Assembly: GCA_019188255.1 (NCBI GenBank)
Contig: JAETXT010000002.1
Span: 6,262,001-6,326,000 of the forward strand
Direction: 5' to 3'
DNA length: 64,000 nucleotides
From: Verticillium longisporum
Lineage: Eukaryota; Ascomycota; Sordariomycetes; Glomerellales; Plectosphaerellaceae
The notes under the pieces were generated by a model. The model searched no databases. It had not been told where the DNA came from and saw only the letters and a program-made list of their open reading frames with translations. The position numbers and the translations under genes are program-made. Of this stretch, positions 23,101 through 35,885 are shown in pieces (the stretch's first letter is position 1; each line of letters starts with the position of its first letter).

Positions 23101-26100
23101 CCAAAGAAGCATTTGGGACAGGAACACACGGCAAATACAAGCATGCGCGTGGCCCGCCGTAGCCGAGCGATCCACTTCGGAGGCTGACATGATGAGGGAC
23201 GCGAAAGCAGCCAGGACAGCCCTCGTCAGTTGTGGCTTGAAAGATTGCATCCCAGGTGACAAGCAATGTATAATTAACAATGTGGTAGCTCCGTTTGCCT
23301 AGAAGGATCGCTAAGGATCAAGGAAGAGGGCGAAGTTCGGAGGCCCTTTGCATTTGATCACTTGCCCTTCAATACTTCATGTGTGTTGTGACCACAATAC
23401 CCCAAACTTAAAGTGACAAGGAATTCATGATCAGAATGGATGAAGAGAAACCTTGACTAATCATGGTAGGGTGCACCACCAATTTTCTGGCATTCGTTGC
23501 GCCTTTTTTCGCCTCCGTCAAGGACCGCTAATGCACTCCAGACGGACAAGTCTCCGCTTTGGCAAATGGGCCACCAAGCAGAGCGGGGAGGGGGCTGGCT
23601 TCCAGAATGCCTTCTACATGTATGCGCAATAAAAAATGTTCGCGCCAGGGCGTGAAGCCTTGGTCACTATCAGGATTCTCAATGTTAGCAGCCGCTTAAC
23701 CGGGGGCCGTATTGGTGGTTGGGAGGATTGATTCCGCGGCGGGGTCGATCACTCAAACGGCGTCCGTCTTGGCATCTTTTATTTCGTCGACGTGATCGCT
23801 TCCCGGCCGAGATCTGTCAAGGGGACTACTCTGTAGCTCACGAGTGACTGCCGAACATGTGCTGCAGATCAGTCACCCAAGGTGCTTCTGATACTGATTG
23901 CATCGGATGATACCGGAGAACGGGGCCAACTCAGGCCTTTGATTCAAGTCAAGTTACAACTGGCTACTGATGCTTGGCTGGCTCGCTGCACCATGTGGTT
24001 TGGCCGACGTTTGCAACCGTTGTACACCTATCATAGAACTAGAGTGAGTCGCATAGGTTTGTGACAAAAATTGGTTTACAAGTAGTATGCGATGTCCCTT
24101 CAGTGAACTATTGGAGTAGGTACGTCAAAACCTTGTGGGAAGCCTGGTGACGTGCCAGAGATTACCGTAATTGCATCAATCTCTGTGCGGCCGAAGGGTT
24201 TTAATGTATGTACGCGGTTTAGCCCCACGAACATACATGTAACTTTCAATCACTGATGGTGCCGGTTAGCCGTAACGTAACGCTGGACGTTTCTGCTTTG
24301 GGTCTTTGATGACATTTTTCTGGAACACCGGGTAGATCGGTGCGACGAGTCATTTGTTGGTGTGACCTTCGATGAGGGTTGGACGGGCGAATTCAGACGC
24401 TGGGTGGCTTGACCGGCAATCCTGTACCGTATGCGTACATCACCATTCACACATCATGGTCAGCAGCAGAGCTGCGGTAACAAGCCAAACGCCCACACCA
24501 ATGTGCAGATGAGCCGATAGCCTCAGCCCATGAAAATGGTCACGTCACCTGGATTGAGCGATCCAAGATACCCATTCGGAAGGGCCGGGGTTTGAAATTA
24601 CGCAAGTGACGTGGAGCAAAGCGGATTGCAGTGCTGATGCTCTGGGCCGACATTCACACCAGTCTCACTTCCGTTATGGGAAGGTTCTGTTCCGTACAGA
24701 GCGTCAAGCCTTCTCTTTATGCACACACACCCTCACCTTTCCAATCTCTGTCGATCGTTTTTCCCATGGCGTGCCAAGAAATACCAAGAAGCACTAGGTA
24801 GGGTGGCTGACCACGCTTAAATTCATGCTTAAACCTGCTCGTGGTGCTGTGGCGTCTCCGGAGCCCACTCAAGGCCAGCAGATCCGTCTTGGCTTGCCTC
24901 GGGTCGTCTTGGTTTGTCTTGGCATTTTTGGTCATATCCTCCTGGCTGAGTTTTGTTTGGCAAACATGGCCAACATCAGACGACAAGAGAGCCGTATTTT
25001 GCCTTTTCTAGAGTATCGCTGAATGTTCCTTAACCCTCCGATCAGCGTCTCGTTACGAAACGGGGTTTAAAGTACTTGCTGCAGGGATGAAAATTCTGTC
25101 TGACTGGATTAGCCTGGTGCATGTCAACATGAAGTACGGTGGATACGGTGGGGTCACGGCACCGATTTCCGACCGACAAGACCGACCATTGCGAGGACGG
25201 TCTTGGCTGGGTAGTGCCATGCAGTCCTCCATGCCCAGTTTAGCAAATCCAACGCCAAGCAAGACGTCAGGATTATGTTTGTCGCCTGTATCTGCGGAGA
25301 ATACTCAAGACCCTGGTTACTTATTCCAAAAGGAAGATGGCTGTCAATTATACCAATACCTGGGTACATAAAACAGCAATATTTGCTTGTTTACGTATGG
25401 CTCCAAAAGATGCCCACAAGGTCCAGCTCTACAATAGAAATAACTGGCCGATGTGTGTTTCGCGTACCTCCTTCAAACCTCAAGCATCCAAGGCAACACG
25501 TCCAGGAGTTACACACCCAGAAGCCGCAATTGGATTCATGAGCATTTGTGTCTCGTTGAACCAAGAACAGAGTCCAAAGGGTTTGATGTCCCGCGACACT
25601 ATAGCCTCCATACAGAGGTTGGTCGTTCTTTGGCACCAACCTCATCACTATAGGGTAGCTGATTGGAGCTAATGCACATGTTTATAGGCTTAAAAACATT
25701 CAGCTCGTTTCACTCAAACCAGAGACTGAGTGCATGATTATGCAGACCATAATTCAAAGGCAGCTGCGCAATGCACACGTTAGTAAGAAAATGGTATGCT
25801 ATGGTGAGCAGGTTCCCATCACTAATATACAAGATCGTAGCGAAGTCGCACGATGTGGAGCATCCCGTTACTAGAACCTATAGGCTTAGTCCCACGAATA
25901 TGGAACGGACAGCTTCATTTGCAGCAACGGAACACTGTATCACAGTCGTCGTCTTCATCGTAAGACCAAACTATCACTGGATGTACGAGGGTCAGATTTG
26001 GTGTTGGCGTTACCATCGTACAAGGTGGTGCAAAATCAGTGACCTCGGCGCCAAGGCACAGGCGATGGTGAAGGGGGAAAGAGTGCAGCACGAAGAGTCT

Positions 26101-27949
26101 TCTTGGACCCTGAAAGGTTGTCAGCGTTGACAGTGACCTTGCCAAAAATCCAATAGCAATCAGTGGATGGATGATGGGACGGCTTATCGGCATCCCCAGA
26201 CCGAGTTCTGGAACAACCGGCACGAAGATCGGCCAGGTGGGCACTGTTGCGTCATCAAGGGGGGCTGGTCTCACTGGCGATCGAGTTAGGATGACTCGGG
26301 TGAAGGAAATGTTCCGAGGCTCGAGAAAATATGGATCTGAGTGGTTGCCACGATTTGCTTTATGTGTTCAAAATGGCTTACGCAAAACTAGCGATCACGT
26401 ACCGAGGGTCAGAGTAGGTGTCTGGCTAAGCGCGAGCTTTTGCAAAGACGGAGTTTCGGGGAATGAGACCTGGTACTGCGAAGGACCAACCAAGACTCCT
26501 TTGAACCGCAGGGGCTAGCCCTGTGTGAATGGGTCCTGGTGAGGTGTGACATTAGGTAATACGACTCGAGAGTCGTCACACATCACAAATAGGAGACTGA
26601 ATGGCCCCGTAATCACTACAATTAGGGTTGCCTTCCTTGACAAGGTTAGCGGCCTACAAAAGTGGATGGGGAGCAGAACATGGAGGAGGGTTACGGCAGG
26701 GCCGTTGAAATGCAGCATGTGCAAGCAAACCGTTACGTGTATTGTGCGGTGAGTTGACACGTGTTTACGTACAAGCACCCTTGCTCGACTCCAAGAAAAC
26801 AAAGGGAAAGGAAAGAAGCAAAAAATCCTTCCCGCTTTGTCTGATGCGTATGTGCCCCCATTTCCCCCAGGGAGGCAGACGCTGATGCAAGGTAATGCGC
26901 AACCGAACGAGGTTTTGTGATGTACGTACATAGTAGTGCATGTTGTCCCGCCTAGAACGACCAAGCTCATCATACCTTACCTAGTCGAAGTAGCTGCAGT
27001 AGGCACCAGAGGTAGAATTTGTTGAACCGTTGAGCCGGCTCCCTCGTTGTTTGCACAATACCAGGAACGGGATCCTCCCTGGGGCCCTCGTCATACCTTA
27101 ACACGAGTAACCTTCTTCCCAAGAATAAACTTAGGTGGTATTGCAGGCGACGGTGGCCTTCTACTAAGGAGCCCTACCTCTCGACTGACTCACACACTGA
27201 CTGGCGTCTGTTGTTATTAAGGTTGCCTAGATGCCGTGCTGTCCGGGATGGAGGGCCACTAGCAAAGGAAAAGCTTATTAGTGCGGCTGATGACCAGTGT
27301 TGAAATAGGCTTGCGGTGGAGGTGCATGTTAGTCTTCGTAATTGGGGGGCAAGTGTTTATTTCCAGTGCGTTCCCGATGGGGGAACACGAAAACCCTCGG
27401 TTTCGCCCTGTCGTTTTTGGCCATGACCCTGTGGGGAGCATGTGGGGCTCAAAGCTGAACATGGTATCATGTACATAGTGGTAAGGTTCTGGAGGCACGC
27501 CGCCTGGTGCCCGGCGAACAAGACACGATAAGACCAGACGGACAGGAGGCGTGTGCATAGGCGGGCGCGATGGATGGGGCACGACAGGGAGAGAGCGCAG
27601 GAAGGAGGGACCCCAGGATGGTCAGGGGAGTAAGGAAGAAGGGAGGAGCATCTGCTTGGCATGCTCGGCATGGGTGCTTGGCTTTTCTCGGCCCTGCACG
27701 TTATGGGGAAGCTGCTGATGCTTGGCGCTTTCCTTGGGCTTGGCCCCCAGGGCTTGGGTGCACATCACTGGCGCTTCCCAGGTGTGCCAAAGCTGCCAGC
27801 GCCCCATTCTTGCCAATCTTGTCCATGTTCTGTGGCCCTTCCCCTCGACGGACAAATAAGTGGTTTGATTTGTTTGTCTTGTTCTGTCATGGCATCCGGC
27901 CTGGTCTTGGCCCTTCTTGATCCGCTTCCTCATCCATATCTCGCGGGGC
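20120..27949. other. 7.8 kb gene-poor stretch
   Basis: No frame on either strand shows a recognisable domain, and none pairs with neighbours across splice signals into a longer product. Base composition looks more AT-rich than the flanking genes, especially 20.7-26.0 kb. A weak TACCT cluster lies at 21111-21126. A 196-codon minus-strand frame (28212-27622) at the right end has no similarity I recognise. Non-coding RNA or an eroded transposon cannot be excluded by eye. Confidence 0.45.
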
Positions 27950-28688
27950 CTTTTTAGAGTGAGGCTCCCTCCCATAGCCCCTCCTTCCAGATTGCGATTT
28001 CTCTTTGCTGGATCTCTTCTCCCCTCCCCTTCTTCGACAACACCGTCAGAGACCTCACGACTCCAGCAGCTGGTGTTCAGAGAATCCAGGACAGAGAACA
28101 CTGGTTCGAGCCAGAAGCAAGTTTCAGAGAATCGTCCGAAGCCTGCCACGGGCACCAATTCCCTTGCTGCGTCTCCACCATTCATCGTTTTGTTGTGGGA
28201 GGACGGACCCATCTCGGATCTTCACGAGGAGCAGTATCAGCTCTTGACAGACACACTTGACTCCTGGCGGATTGGACGGCTCGAACGGCTCGAACGGCTC
28301 AATTGAACACGACGCAGCAGGCAGAACGGACCACACGCGCCTACCGCCGACTGCCCACCCCCTTCCCTACGAGGCAAATTCCGTCCAGAACCACACGTCG
28401 TTGTTACGGGCGTGCTCTCCCGCAAAGTACCAGACAATAATTAGCCCGCACGCTCGGCTTATTAGCACAGCCTGACTCACCAGACAGGCGCTCGGAATAA
28501 GCTTTAGATCGAACGCTGCAATTCCCGTTGCAGGACATCACTTCAACCTTATTCTTGCCACTGAATCGCGCCATCTTGGACTCTATCTGCTACCCAATCC
28601 GCCCTGCCTACCTAGCGACCACATCTTCTCTATCTGCACCTGTACAGGTACGGAGCACCATCCTCGGGCCCAGTCGTCTTTCTGCAGA

Positions 28689-28971
28689 GTGAGTATATCT
28701 GCCGTTTCCTTTCACTTCACGCCATCGCTTCTTTTGGCAACAGGCGTTTCCACCCTTCTCAACCTGCTTGGCTCTCGGCCCGGTCATGTTTCGTATACGA
28801 TGCTTTCGTCTCATTTCACACGCTCGCCCTGTTCCCCTACACATCGAGTCAAAGAGCTTCGGCTTCGGCCCCAGTCTTTCGAGGCGTCGTCACCCCCGGT
28901 GCGTGCGTGGCCCAGTGGGTCTCAGCACCTGGTCTAGCTTTCCTAACTAACAACATCCGTCACCCATGCAG
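28689..28971 (+). other. Candidate 5' UTR intron 1 of pac2
   Basis: Donor GTGAGT, branch-like CTAACTAACAAC about 20 bases before the acceptor CATGCAG. Its 283-nt length is above the window's coding-intron range but common for UTR introns in fungi. Confidence 0.45.
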
Positions 28972-29540
28972 TCATTCTCACCATCACCCCCCTTACCCTT
29001 CTACCCTCACCCTCGTCTCACCTCACCCCCCAGCACTGGCAACACCGACACCAGCAGCGTGCCCGTACCAAAAGCTTAAACGATTTTGGACGCCCTGGGA
29101 CGCCACAACCATTTCTCATTGACCCTCTCTCCGCCCTTTTCTCCATCTCCCTTCCGCCTGAACGGCCGCCATCCGCGATCCGTTGGAGCCGAGTTGCCGG
29201 TCACGAGCAAGTCTGTCTCCTTCAGGATATCCACGCCCGAAGGCCCCCAGCCAGAGGCGTCTTGAGACAAAACCGCTTCTTCGTCCACGTAACCCGCCCC
29301 AGCCTGTCTAAACCCTTCCACCTCCTCTCGCGATCCCTTTCCCTTGGACACCAGCAGACACCCACAAACTGTTTCTTCAACGTCCACTCAATCCTCTACG
29401 ATCCCATCAGCACTCTTCGTTCGCTCGTCTCCGCAACGAAACATAACCGTCGTCTCTCGGAATCTGGCCCGAGGCGCCCGCTGCAAGTTCGAGCGTTGAG
29501 GCTCAGCCACCAACACCTTGTGTGCACTTTGCATGCAAAT

Positions 29541-30049
29541 GTATGTTGCTCTCAATCCTCCACCCACCGCGCAACTTGTCCTCCCAAGCTGTTGGTTCCT
29601 TTGTATCTGTATTATTTTGATCGGCAAAGTTTGGTATTGTTTGCCATTCGAACGTCGTCCCCCCCCCTCCTTCATCTTTTTATTAGCGACTCGGGACATC
29701 CATTGGACGGGCCAGCCTTACTCAGGTTGGTACACGATGTGTGCAAGTGCTACCTCGTCACCTCATGACCTACAAGGCCTGCGGCCTCGCTTCGGGCGAG
29801 TGGGCGGTCTTGCCCTGGAAGCTGCATGTCGGTTTGTGTCAGGATATTATTGGCAGCGAAGCCGCCTCGGATGGCCCAGCTGGCCTCCTTGTACCCTCAT
29901 CGCCCTTAACCCGCGCTGGTTCACTCATTCATAAACACTGTTGTCATCGTTCAGGGCGCGAGATCTCTTCTTCATGTCTGGCAGCCTCGTGGGCTTCTGA
30001 TCTTTTATTTTATTTTCACATCGAAATACTAATTTGCATCTCTCATTAG
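29541..30049 (+). other. Candidate 5' UTR intron 2 of pac2
   Basis: Donor GTATGT, consensus branch TACTAAT at 30027 and acceptor CTCATTAG ending 30049, with ideal branch-to-acceptor spacing. Length 509 nt. This is the best 3' splice site in the region and has no coding frame around it, so it fits a leader intron. Confidence 0.55.
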
Positions 30050-30439
30050 CGACAGTATCCTCCCACGGTCCTCTGGCCCGCAAAAGACGTGGAATCGCCG
30101 CCTTCCCGCACGACGTTTCAGCCTGCTTAGATCAAGCAAGGTTTGCCGTCAGGCTCGTCTCGGCTTGCTTTAATAGGGGAGCTACCAGGATTTTTGCCCC
30201 TCTTAGGCTCACTTCACCACGGTACACCCTGGTGCGCATCAACTGTCTTTAGACCTCCAACTGTGCTGTCTGTGAGCTCGTATTGGCTCAAAATCGACCT
30301 TGCACCTAAAGCCGCGCAGAGTCTTGTCCCCTCATTGCTCTGTCGCCACTGCTTAAAGTCCTCGTCATCGCAGACCTTCTTGCCTCGGCGGGCCTAGACT
30401 TCTTTTGTTACAACTTCAGTCGGGCACGCATTAACCATC

Positions 30440-31840
30440 ATGGAAACTTATCATGGCTATGTGCGGACCCCCGCCGATGCAATCAAGCTATTCGAGGCTT
30501 GCCGATTAGGTCTCCTCCCCCGAGTCCAACGAAGGCTATCAGAGAAGGAGCGACAGTCTATCAGATCCGGCTCAGTATTCGTCTGGGATGAACGAGAGGC
30601 TGGCATGAGGAGATGGACTGACGGCAAGTCCTGGAGCGCCAGCAGAGTATCCGGCAGCTTCCTCACTTACCGGGAGATGGAGGGCAAACGCGGTAGCGGC
30701 TTCGGCAACGGTCGTAGGGGCGCTACCAAGACTCCCGATTCGGGTCGAGGCAGTGACGAAGACCAGGAGACCGGCGAGCCTGAAGGTTACCGATACAAAG
30801 CCGACGGTCTCATGAAGCAGTCATTCAGCATCACGACATCAGCTGGCCAACATCTCCACCTCATCTCCTATTACTCCAGGCCGCAACCTGGTTCGCCAGA
30901 CCTCCTTCAGCCCAGTACCGATTCTCAACTGCGCAATATCACACCAGTCAAGGGAATGTACCCCGAATCCAGCCTCCATGACAGCAACCCAACCCCTGCC
31001 TTGACCCGGGCACCTATGGTCTCTCAGCATTCGCCGTATATGGTTCCTCAGCATGCTCCGCAGGGCCTGCCTCCTCAGCCATACGCCTCCCAATACGCAC
31101 AGCATTCACAAGGCTATGCCTGGCCACCCTCGCCCGTTGCTACGCCGCCTTATAGTCATCATTACACTGCAACTCCTTACTCTCAGCATCCGCAACAAAC
31201 ACCAGCAGGCGCTCAAGCCCTGCCGCCTCCACATTCTCTGACAGGACACCCTCATGCGGCTGCCCATGGTCATTATTCGCAGCATCCGCCACAGTCAGAG
31301 CGGACAGCCCTACCACCGCTCAACTCACATCAGAAGCCCCTCGCTCCGTCGCATTATCAATCACAGCAGCAGTCACCGCGTATCTCACATGCTCAGCACA
31401 GTCATCGGCTAGACGGCTCGCCGCGACTTGCGCATCTTCAGGCGCAGGCGGCGCAAGCTGTTGGCATTGACCCGGCGGGGAGCCACTCTAGTCTTCGCAA
31501 CTCGAATACTCTTCCTGCTGTCAAGCATGATGGCACATATCCTCCGACTTATACGCCCCCAAACCGAGCTCTTTCCATTTCACCGCCTCGCAGCTCACAC
31601 TCGGACAGCCATGGCAATAACGGCGTCTCTGTCTCACACAGCAATAAAGCCAGCCTCTCAGCGCTCCTCCATCCCGCACCGGCCGGCATTGATACGGCTG
31701 GTGCTCTCCCTCATGCAGTGACTGGAGCAGGTAGCCCTAATGGTTCTCCTCGCACTATACCGGCACCATCAGAGCGACCGGGCGGCATGAGCCACGACGC
31801 CAAGGCGCTACAGATGTTGGACAGGAAGTTCTGCATCTAG
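30440..31840 (+). CDS. pac2: WOPR-domain (Gti1/Pac2 family) transcriptional regulator
   Basis: Member of the fungal WOPR family, which includes Wor1, Ryp1 and Gti1; these control morphology, sporulation and host-related switching. The Pac2 branch is recognised from the N-terminus METYHGYVRTPADAIKLFEA. The bipartite DNA-binding domain is WOPRa at about residues 1-75 (VFVWDEREAGMRRWTDG, WSASRVSGSFLTYREME) and WOPRb at about 115-150 (YRYKADGLMKQSFSITTS, HLISYY), joined by a Gly/Arg/Asp linker. The rest is Gln/Pro/Ser/His-rich and disordered, as usual. Single exon, 466 residues. It lies behind about 10 kb without a confident gene and has a probably spliced long leader, which suggests complex transcriptional control. 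Confidence 0.92.
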   Translation: METYHGYVRTPADAIKLFEACRLGLLPRVQRRLSEKERQSIRSGSVFVWDEREAGMRRWTDGKSWSASRVSGSFLTYREMEGKRGSGFGNGRRGATKTPDSGRGSDEDQETGEPEGYRYKADGLMKQSFSITTSAGQHLHLISYYSRPQPGSPDLLQPSTDSQLRNITPVKGMYPESSLHDSNPTPALTRAPMVSQHSPYMVPQHAPQGLPPQPYASQYAQHSQGYAWPPSPVATPPYSHHYTATPYSQHPQQTPAGAQALPPPHSLTGHPHAAAHGHYSQHPPQSERTALPPLNSHQKPLAPSHYQSQQQSPRISHAQHSHRLDGSPRLAHLQAQAAQAVGIDPAGSHSSLRNSNTLPAVKHDGTYPPTYTPPNRALSISPPRSSHSDSHGNNGVSVSHSNKASLSALLHPAPAGIDTAGALPHAVTGAGSPNGSPRTIPAPSERPGGMSHDAKALQMLDRKFCI

Positions 31841-33553
31841 AGTCAGGATCTTTCACTTGAAGATTCGTCTGTGGCTTTTTTCTTCTTTTTTCTATCTTGT
31901 TTTCTTTTTTGAGACCTCCCGCATTGCCGTGGCGTTACTTGATTTTCTAAAGGAATGATGTTCTCGGTCAACAGACGTATGAGCACAAATCGGAAGGATG
32001 GTCCAACATTGGTGGGCAAATTAAGGGCGTTTTCTAGTGGGACTATTGCTCATGTAGGCTTGAGCGAGCTTTGGAGGTGAAGGGTGTGTTCATAGCCATT
32101 CAGTATACATCACCCAGTCTGTTCTTGCCTCTGCAGGTGGACATTCACAACACGACTTCCGGTCCCTATGAGCATCTTGACTATGATGATGTCATGACAG
32201 GCTGTCCCAGCACCAACAGCAATCTGGAATGAAAATTGCAGATGCATGACACATCGCTTTTACTCGTCTCAATTCGAGAGGCCGTCATCCCATCCTTAAG
32301 TTGGGTGGGCAGGTGTGGACGCTCGGTTCGAGATGGCCAAGCACCAACCCTTGCACACGCAGACACGCGACAGGAGGTCTTTACAGGTTTCAAACAGGCT
32401 AAACCTGCCCTGCGACGTTTAGGATCAACGGCGAAGAGCAAGGGACGTGCGAGTCTCTATCGCGAGGAATTGCCCCTGAGGCAACTCTGATTTTGACGTT
32501 AGGTATGGTTGGTGGGAGTACAGTATTTAAAGTACCTTAGGTATGCTTGCTATTTCTGGGGGAGGTGGTCGATCTTACAAGTCGAGGGCAGCTCAGGGAC
32601 TGGAGGTTCGTGCGCGCGGACCACTCCACTTCCTTTCACAAAGGAGTCTGTCGGCAGTGATTCAGGTCCAGGAGGGTTTATTTGTGAGCGCCAATTAGGT
32701 ATTCAATGTTACGGATGCTGAGTGGCGTCTTTCTTCATCCTTGATTACCAGGCGATTCGAGTCTGAGAACGTACAAGTGAGCTTTTTCCAAGCGTCAGGC
32801 ATGGTCATACTAGCTCAATTTATTTTTGATAAATGGCTGTCAGAATGGCGATGCAATTGTGGGCTTTTCTTGAGGAAGCGTATGTATTTGATGTTTTATA
32901 AATTCGCTGCCAAGTGCCGGGAAAAGTGCCTAGGTACCTTAGGTAGGATACCGATTGGGCCTCATGATAGGAGTCAAAAATGACGCCCAACGACAAGTTC
33001 TCCATCACGACCATAAGGATCAGCCCAGAAACAACGTCTTAACTGTAGTACTTTGTATAACTGCATCCTTGAGGTCTCGCCTGTTTTTTGAGCTGGAGCT
33101 TAACCTTTCGTATCCAGTTCCAGTAGCCATGTCGTGCTATGTACTACCTGTATACACCAGCGTAGGTTGATTGGTGGACAGTGCAGGACGAGAACCCACA
33201 TGTCTGATTTGATTACCAGGCCGACATGGCCGATAAGGCGGCAAACACGAGGCACGTCAACAGAACTCTATGAAGATGCGTGAAACCTATCAAGACCTCC
33301 TGCTAAGGGAGTGTCGCGTGACTTTCGCCAGGCCTGACTGGCACCTCCTGAGGTTCGTCGGCATAGTTCGCGTCGGCCTTCCGCTCAAGACCACAGACTG
33401 ACTTGCTACGACCTTCCTCGCGAGTTTCATGTTCATGACTTGCACGTCCATGAACAATAGAAATCTGATGGTTCGAGTACAAAGCGATGTCTGGGAATCA
33501 CTCACTCGTAGTCGAACTTGAAGCAATAATTCTCTCGGTTCTTTATACTATAT
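31841..33553. other. Intergenic region pac2 to amidase
   Basis: The pac2 3' UTR probably occupies the T-rich first part (31877-31910). Two small TACCT/AGGTA clusters lie at 32531-32543 and 32930-32951. No frame has recognisable content. Confidence 0.5.
32930..32951. repeat. TACCT/AGGTA cluster
   Basis: CCTAGGTACCTTAGGTAGGA, made of overlapping palindromic units. It lies between pac2 and the amidase. Confidence 0.65.
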
Positions 33554-35516
33554 ATGTCAATCATGAATGCCAGCAACATCAACATCGCCGATGCCTCCAT
33601 CGCGCAACTTCTTGGGGCCTTCGCTTCCAGGGCCACTACGTCTGTCGAGCTCACCACCTTGTTCCTCCATCGTATCGGTCGTTTCAACTTTCGTGGCCCT
33701 CATCTAAAATACATCTGTGTCCTTAATCCAAATGTACTAGCCGAAGCCCAAGCTTCAGACGAATACCGCGCATCAGGGAAAACCGCCCCGCCCCCTTGAG
33801 GGTATACCGCTCACAGTTAAGGACAGCTATTGTACCAAAGAGCTTGCCGCCGCCGCGGCCTCTCCGGCATTTACAGACCTTATCGCCACCTCCGATGCCG
33901 CTATCGTAGCATCGCTACGCATGGCGGGCGCAATCCTCCTTGGCCGCACGAACATGCCCCCTATGGCTGACGGCGGGAGTCAGCGGGGGTATTTTAGGCG
34001 CACCGAAAGTCCTTCCAACCAGGAATACGTGTGCACATCTTACGCTTCGGGGTCCTCCTCGGGTTCGGGTGTCACTACAGCGGCAGGCTTTGCGCCCATT
34101 GGGCTCGGTAGCGAGACCGTTTCCTCAGGACGCGCACCGGCGTCGATCAACGGCATCGTCGGGTACTCTCCTTCCCAGGGGGAAGTTCCTTGCAGGGATG
34201 TGTGGCCTTTGTACCCTACGTGTGATGTTCTAACACCACACACGAAAACCGTTGAGGATATGTTGGCTGTCTTGGACATCGTCATGACAGACGAGCCCAC
34301 GTCGGATGGGGACTTCTGGAGGACACAGGAGACGAGTCAGATTTACAAATCATCCGAAATCCGCCCAAAGAGCTTTTCCAGCCTCATGGACCCCGCAGCA
34401 TTGAAAGGAAAGCGGCTAGCCGTCCCCAAATGTTATATCGGCAAAGGAACTACAACAGCTAGGGATGATCCTGCCTTCGCCGACTCTATCCGGGCTCTGT
34501 GGCTTCAGGCTAAAAAAGACCTGGAAACACTTGGAGCGAGCGTTGTTGAGACGGATTCCCCCCTGGTGGAGAATTATACCAAGCAGCACTTTCCCGGTCA
34601 GGCTGCCCATGTTCCCGGCATGCCGGAGGGCTGGATGATATCGAGCGATGTCAGATGATCGCTCTTGGTTGGGATAACTTCCTCCGCACAAACGATGCGC
34701 CGAACTGCAAGACATTAGCTACTGTCGAAGACTAAAGGTTCGGCCCTTCTATGCGCCCTTGGACGACCCCTGCAAACATACCGAGGCTGGAAACCGTGTC
34801 CGATACGCCGACATGATTGATTACATCCGCCATAGCCCAGAATCGATTCATGACCTTCCCGAGTGTGTTGAGGCCCTCCACTCCCTTGAAGTTGCACGGA
34901 AACAAGATCTTGGTTCTGGGCTCGATGAGCACGGCTGTGATGCAGTCGTTTTCCCAACAACGGAGACGTTCCACGCGCCGATGCCGAGGAGGTGGTCTCG
35001 TCCATGCAGCACGCGCTGCGTGACGGCGTCAAGTATTCGAATGGCACGCTAGCACTAAAGCACATGAGCGTTCCGGCCATAAAAGTACCCACGGGGATCA
35101 TGGCAGACAAGCAAATGCCTGTCGGACTGGCTTTTGCTGGCAGGGCTTACACCCACGGTGACCTTCTGAGATATGCATATGCGTTTGAAACGGCAACGCG
35201 ACATCGAACAAGCCCTCCATTGACTCCATCGTTGTCATCAGATTCTCTGGCGAGCTCATTCCGATTGGAAAATCCGCCAAGTCATGCTCAAGCTGCCAAT
35301 CTCACAGTTAATGTCGCCAGTGTCAATGCCGAGGCGATCGGAGTCATCGAGGTGCGACACATTCATCTCGAAGGGACTTGTTCGTCTAGTGAGCTAACCT
35401 TGAAAGTCGAAAGTATCAAGGTGTTCTCCAATGGTGAGCTTTCGGCAGTAGTCCGAATGATAGGTAACCGGCCGGTGGACATGGCAGGGCCGCCTCAAGA
35501 AGCGCCAACACCATGA
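33554..35516 (+). pseudogene. Amidase-signature family hydrolase, frame broken four times
   Basis: One amidase reads through the region if frames are switched. The Ser-cisSer-Lys centre is present: Lys in LTVKDSY, the Gly/Ser stretch GSSSGSGV, and GSETVSSGRAPAS around the nucleophile position. Downstream conserved text is TKTVEDMLAVLDIV and KVPTGIMADKQMPVGLAFAG. Breaks: near 33775-33796, a GC-rich run (+1 or -2) before LEGIPLTVKDSY; near 34636 (-1) before DIERCQMIALGWDNF; near 34733 (-1) before KVRPFYAPLDD; and near 34960 (-1) before NGDVPRADAEEVVSSM. There is no nonsense codon other than those caused by the shifts. It may be a genuine young pseudogene, or an intact gene damaged by the same kind of base loss seen in SEC24 and SWI1. 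The substrate is not predictable. Confidence 0.8.
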
Positions 35517-35885
35517 GAAGTATCCGTCAGAAGGACGGCTTCCGCAAGATCAATTAATGATCGACATCGTGGCCAAGGCTTTGAATGGGCGCTCGACGGC
35601 AGTCATGCGGTTGATAGACTAAGGTATGAATAGATGGAACCTGAATCGACAGCAGCTTGCGAGGTGTCAGACGATGGATGGGCAATCCACAGGCTCAAGT
35701 AGCGAGTGCGCTAAGAGACTAAGTAAAGTACTTGGTGGAATTAGTTCACTCGAGTCGTAAAACAAGAATGCGGGGCTAGGAGCCTATGCTTCGATTTCAT
35801 AATAAATTCCTCCCCTGATCTGGCATCGACATCTGTTTATCCGAATTTGTGTTTCCTGCCAGCATGTCCAATCCGCGCATGCCCA

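Larger units (their letters stand above)
27950..30439 (+). promoter_or_regulatory. Probable long spliced 5' leader and promoter of pac2
   Basis: The + strand is pyrimidine-rich, as are leaders of fungal regulators. It contains two good intron signatures: donor GTGAGT at 28689 with an ACTAAC branch and acceptor ending 28971; and donor GTATGT at 29541 with TACTAA at 30027-30032 and acceptor ending 30049. Several short upstream frames start within it. The transcription start is not identifiable; it would lie left of 28689 if the first intron is used. Confidence 0.5.

Noticed and set aside
27622..28212. 196-codon minus-strand frame and a hydrophobic 98-codon + frame over the same bases
   Set aside because: Neither resembles a known protein; opposite-strand overlap and low complexity suggest chance openness of GC-rich leader sequence.
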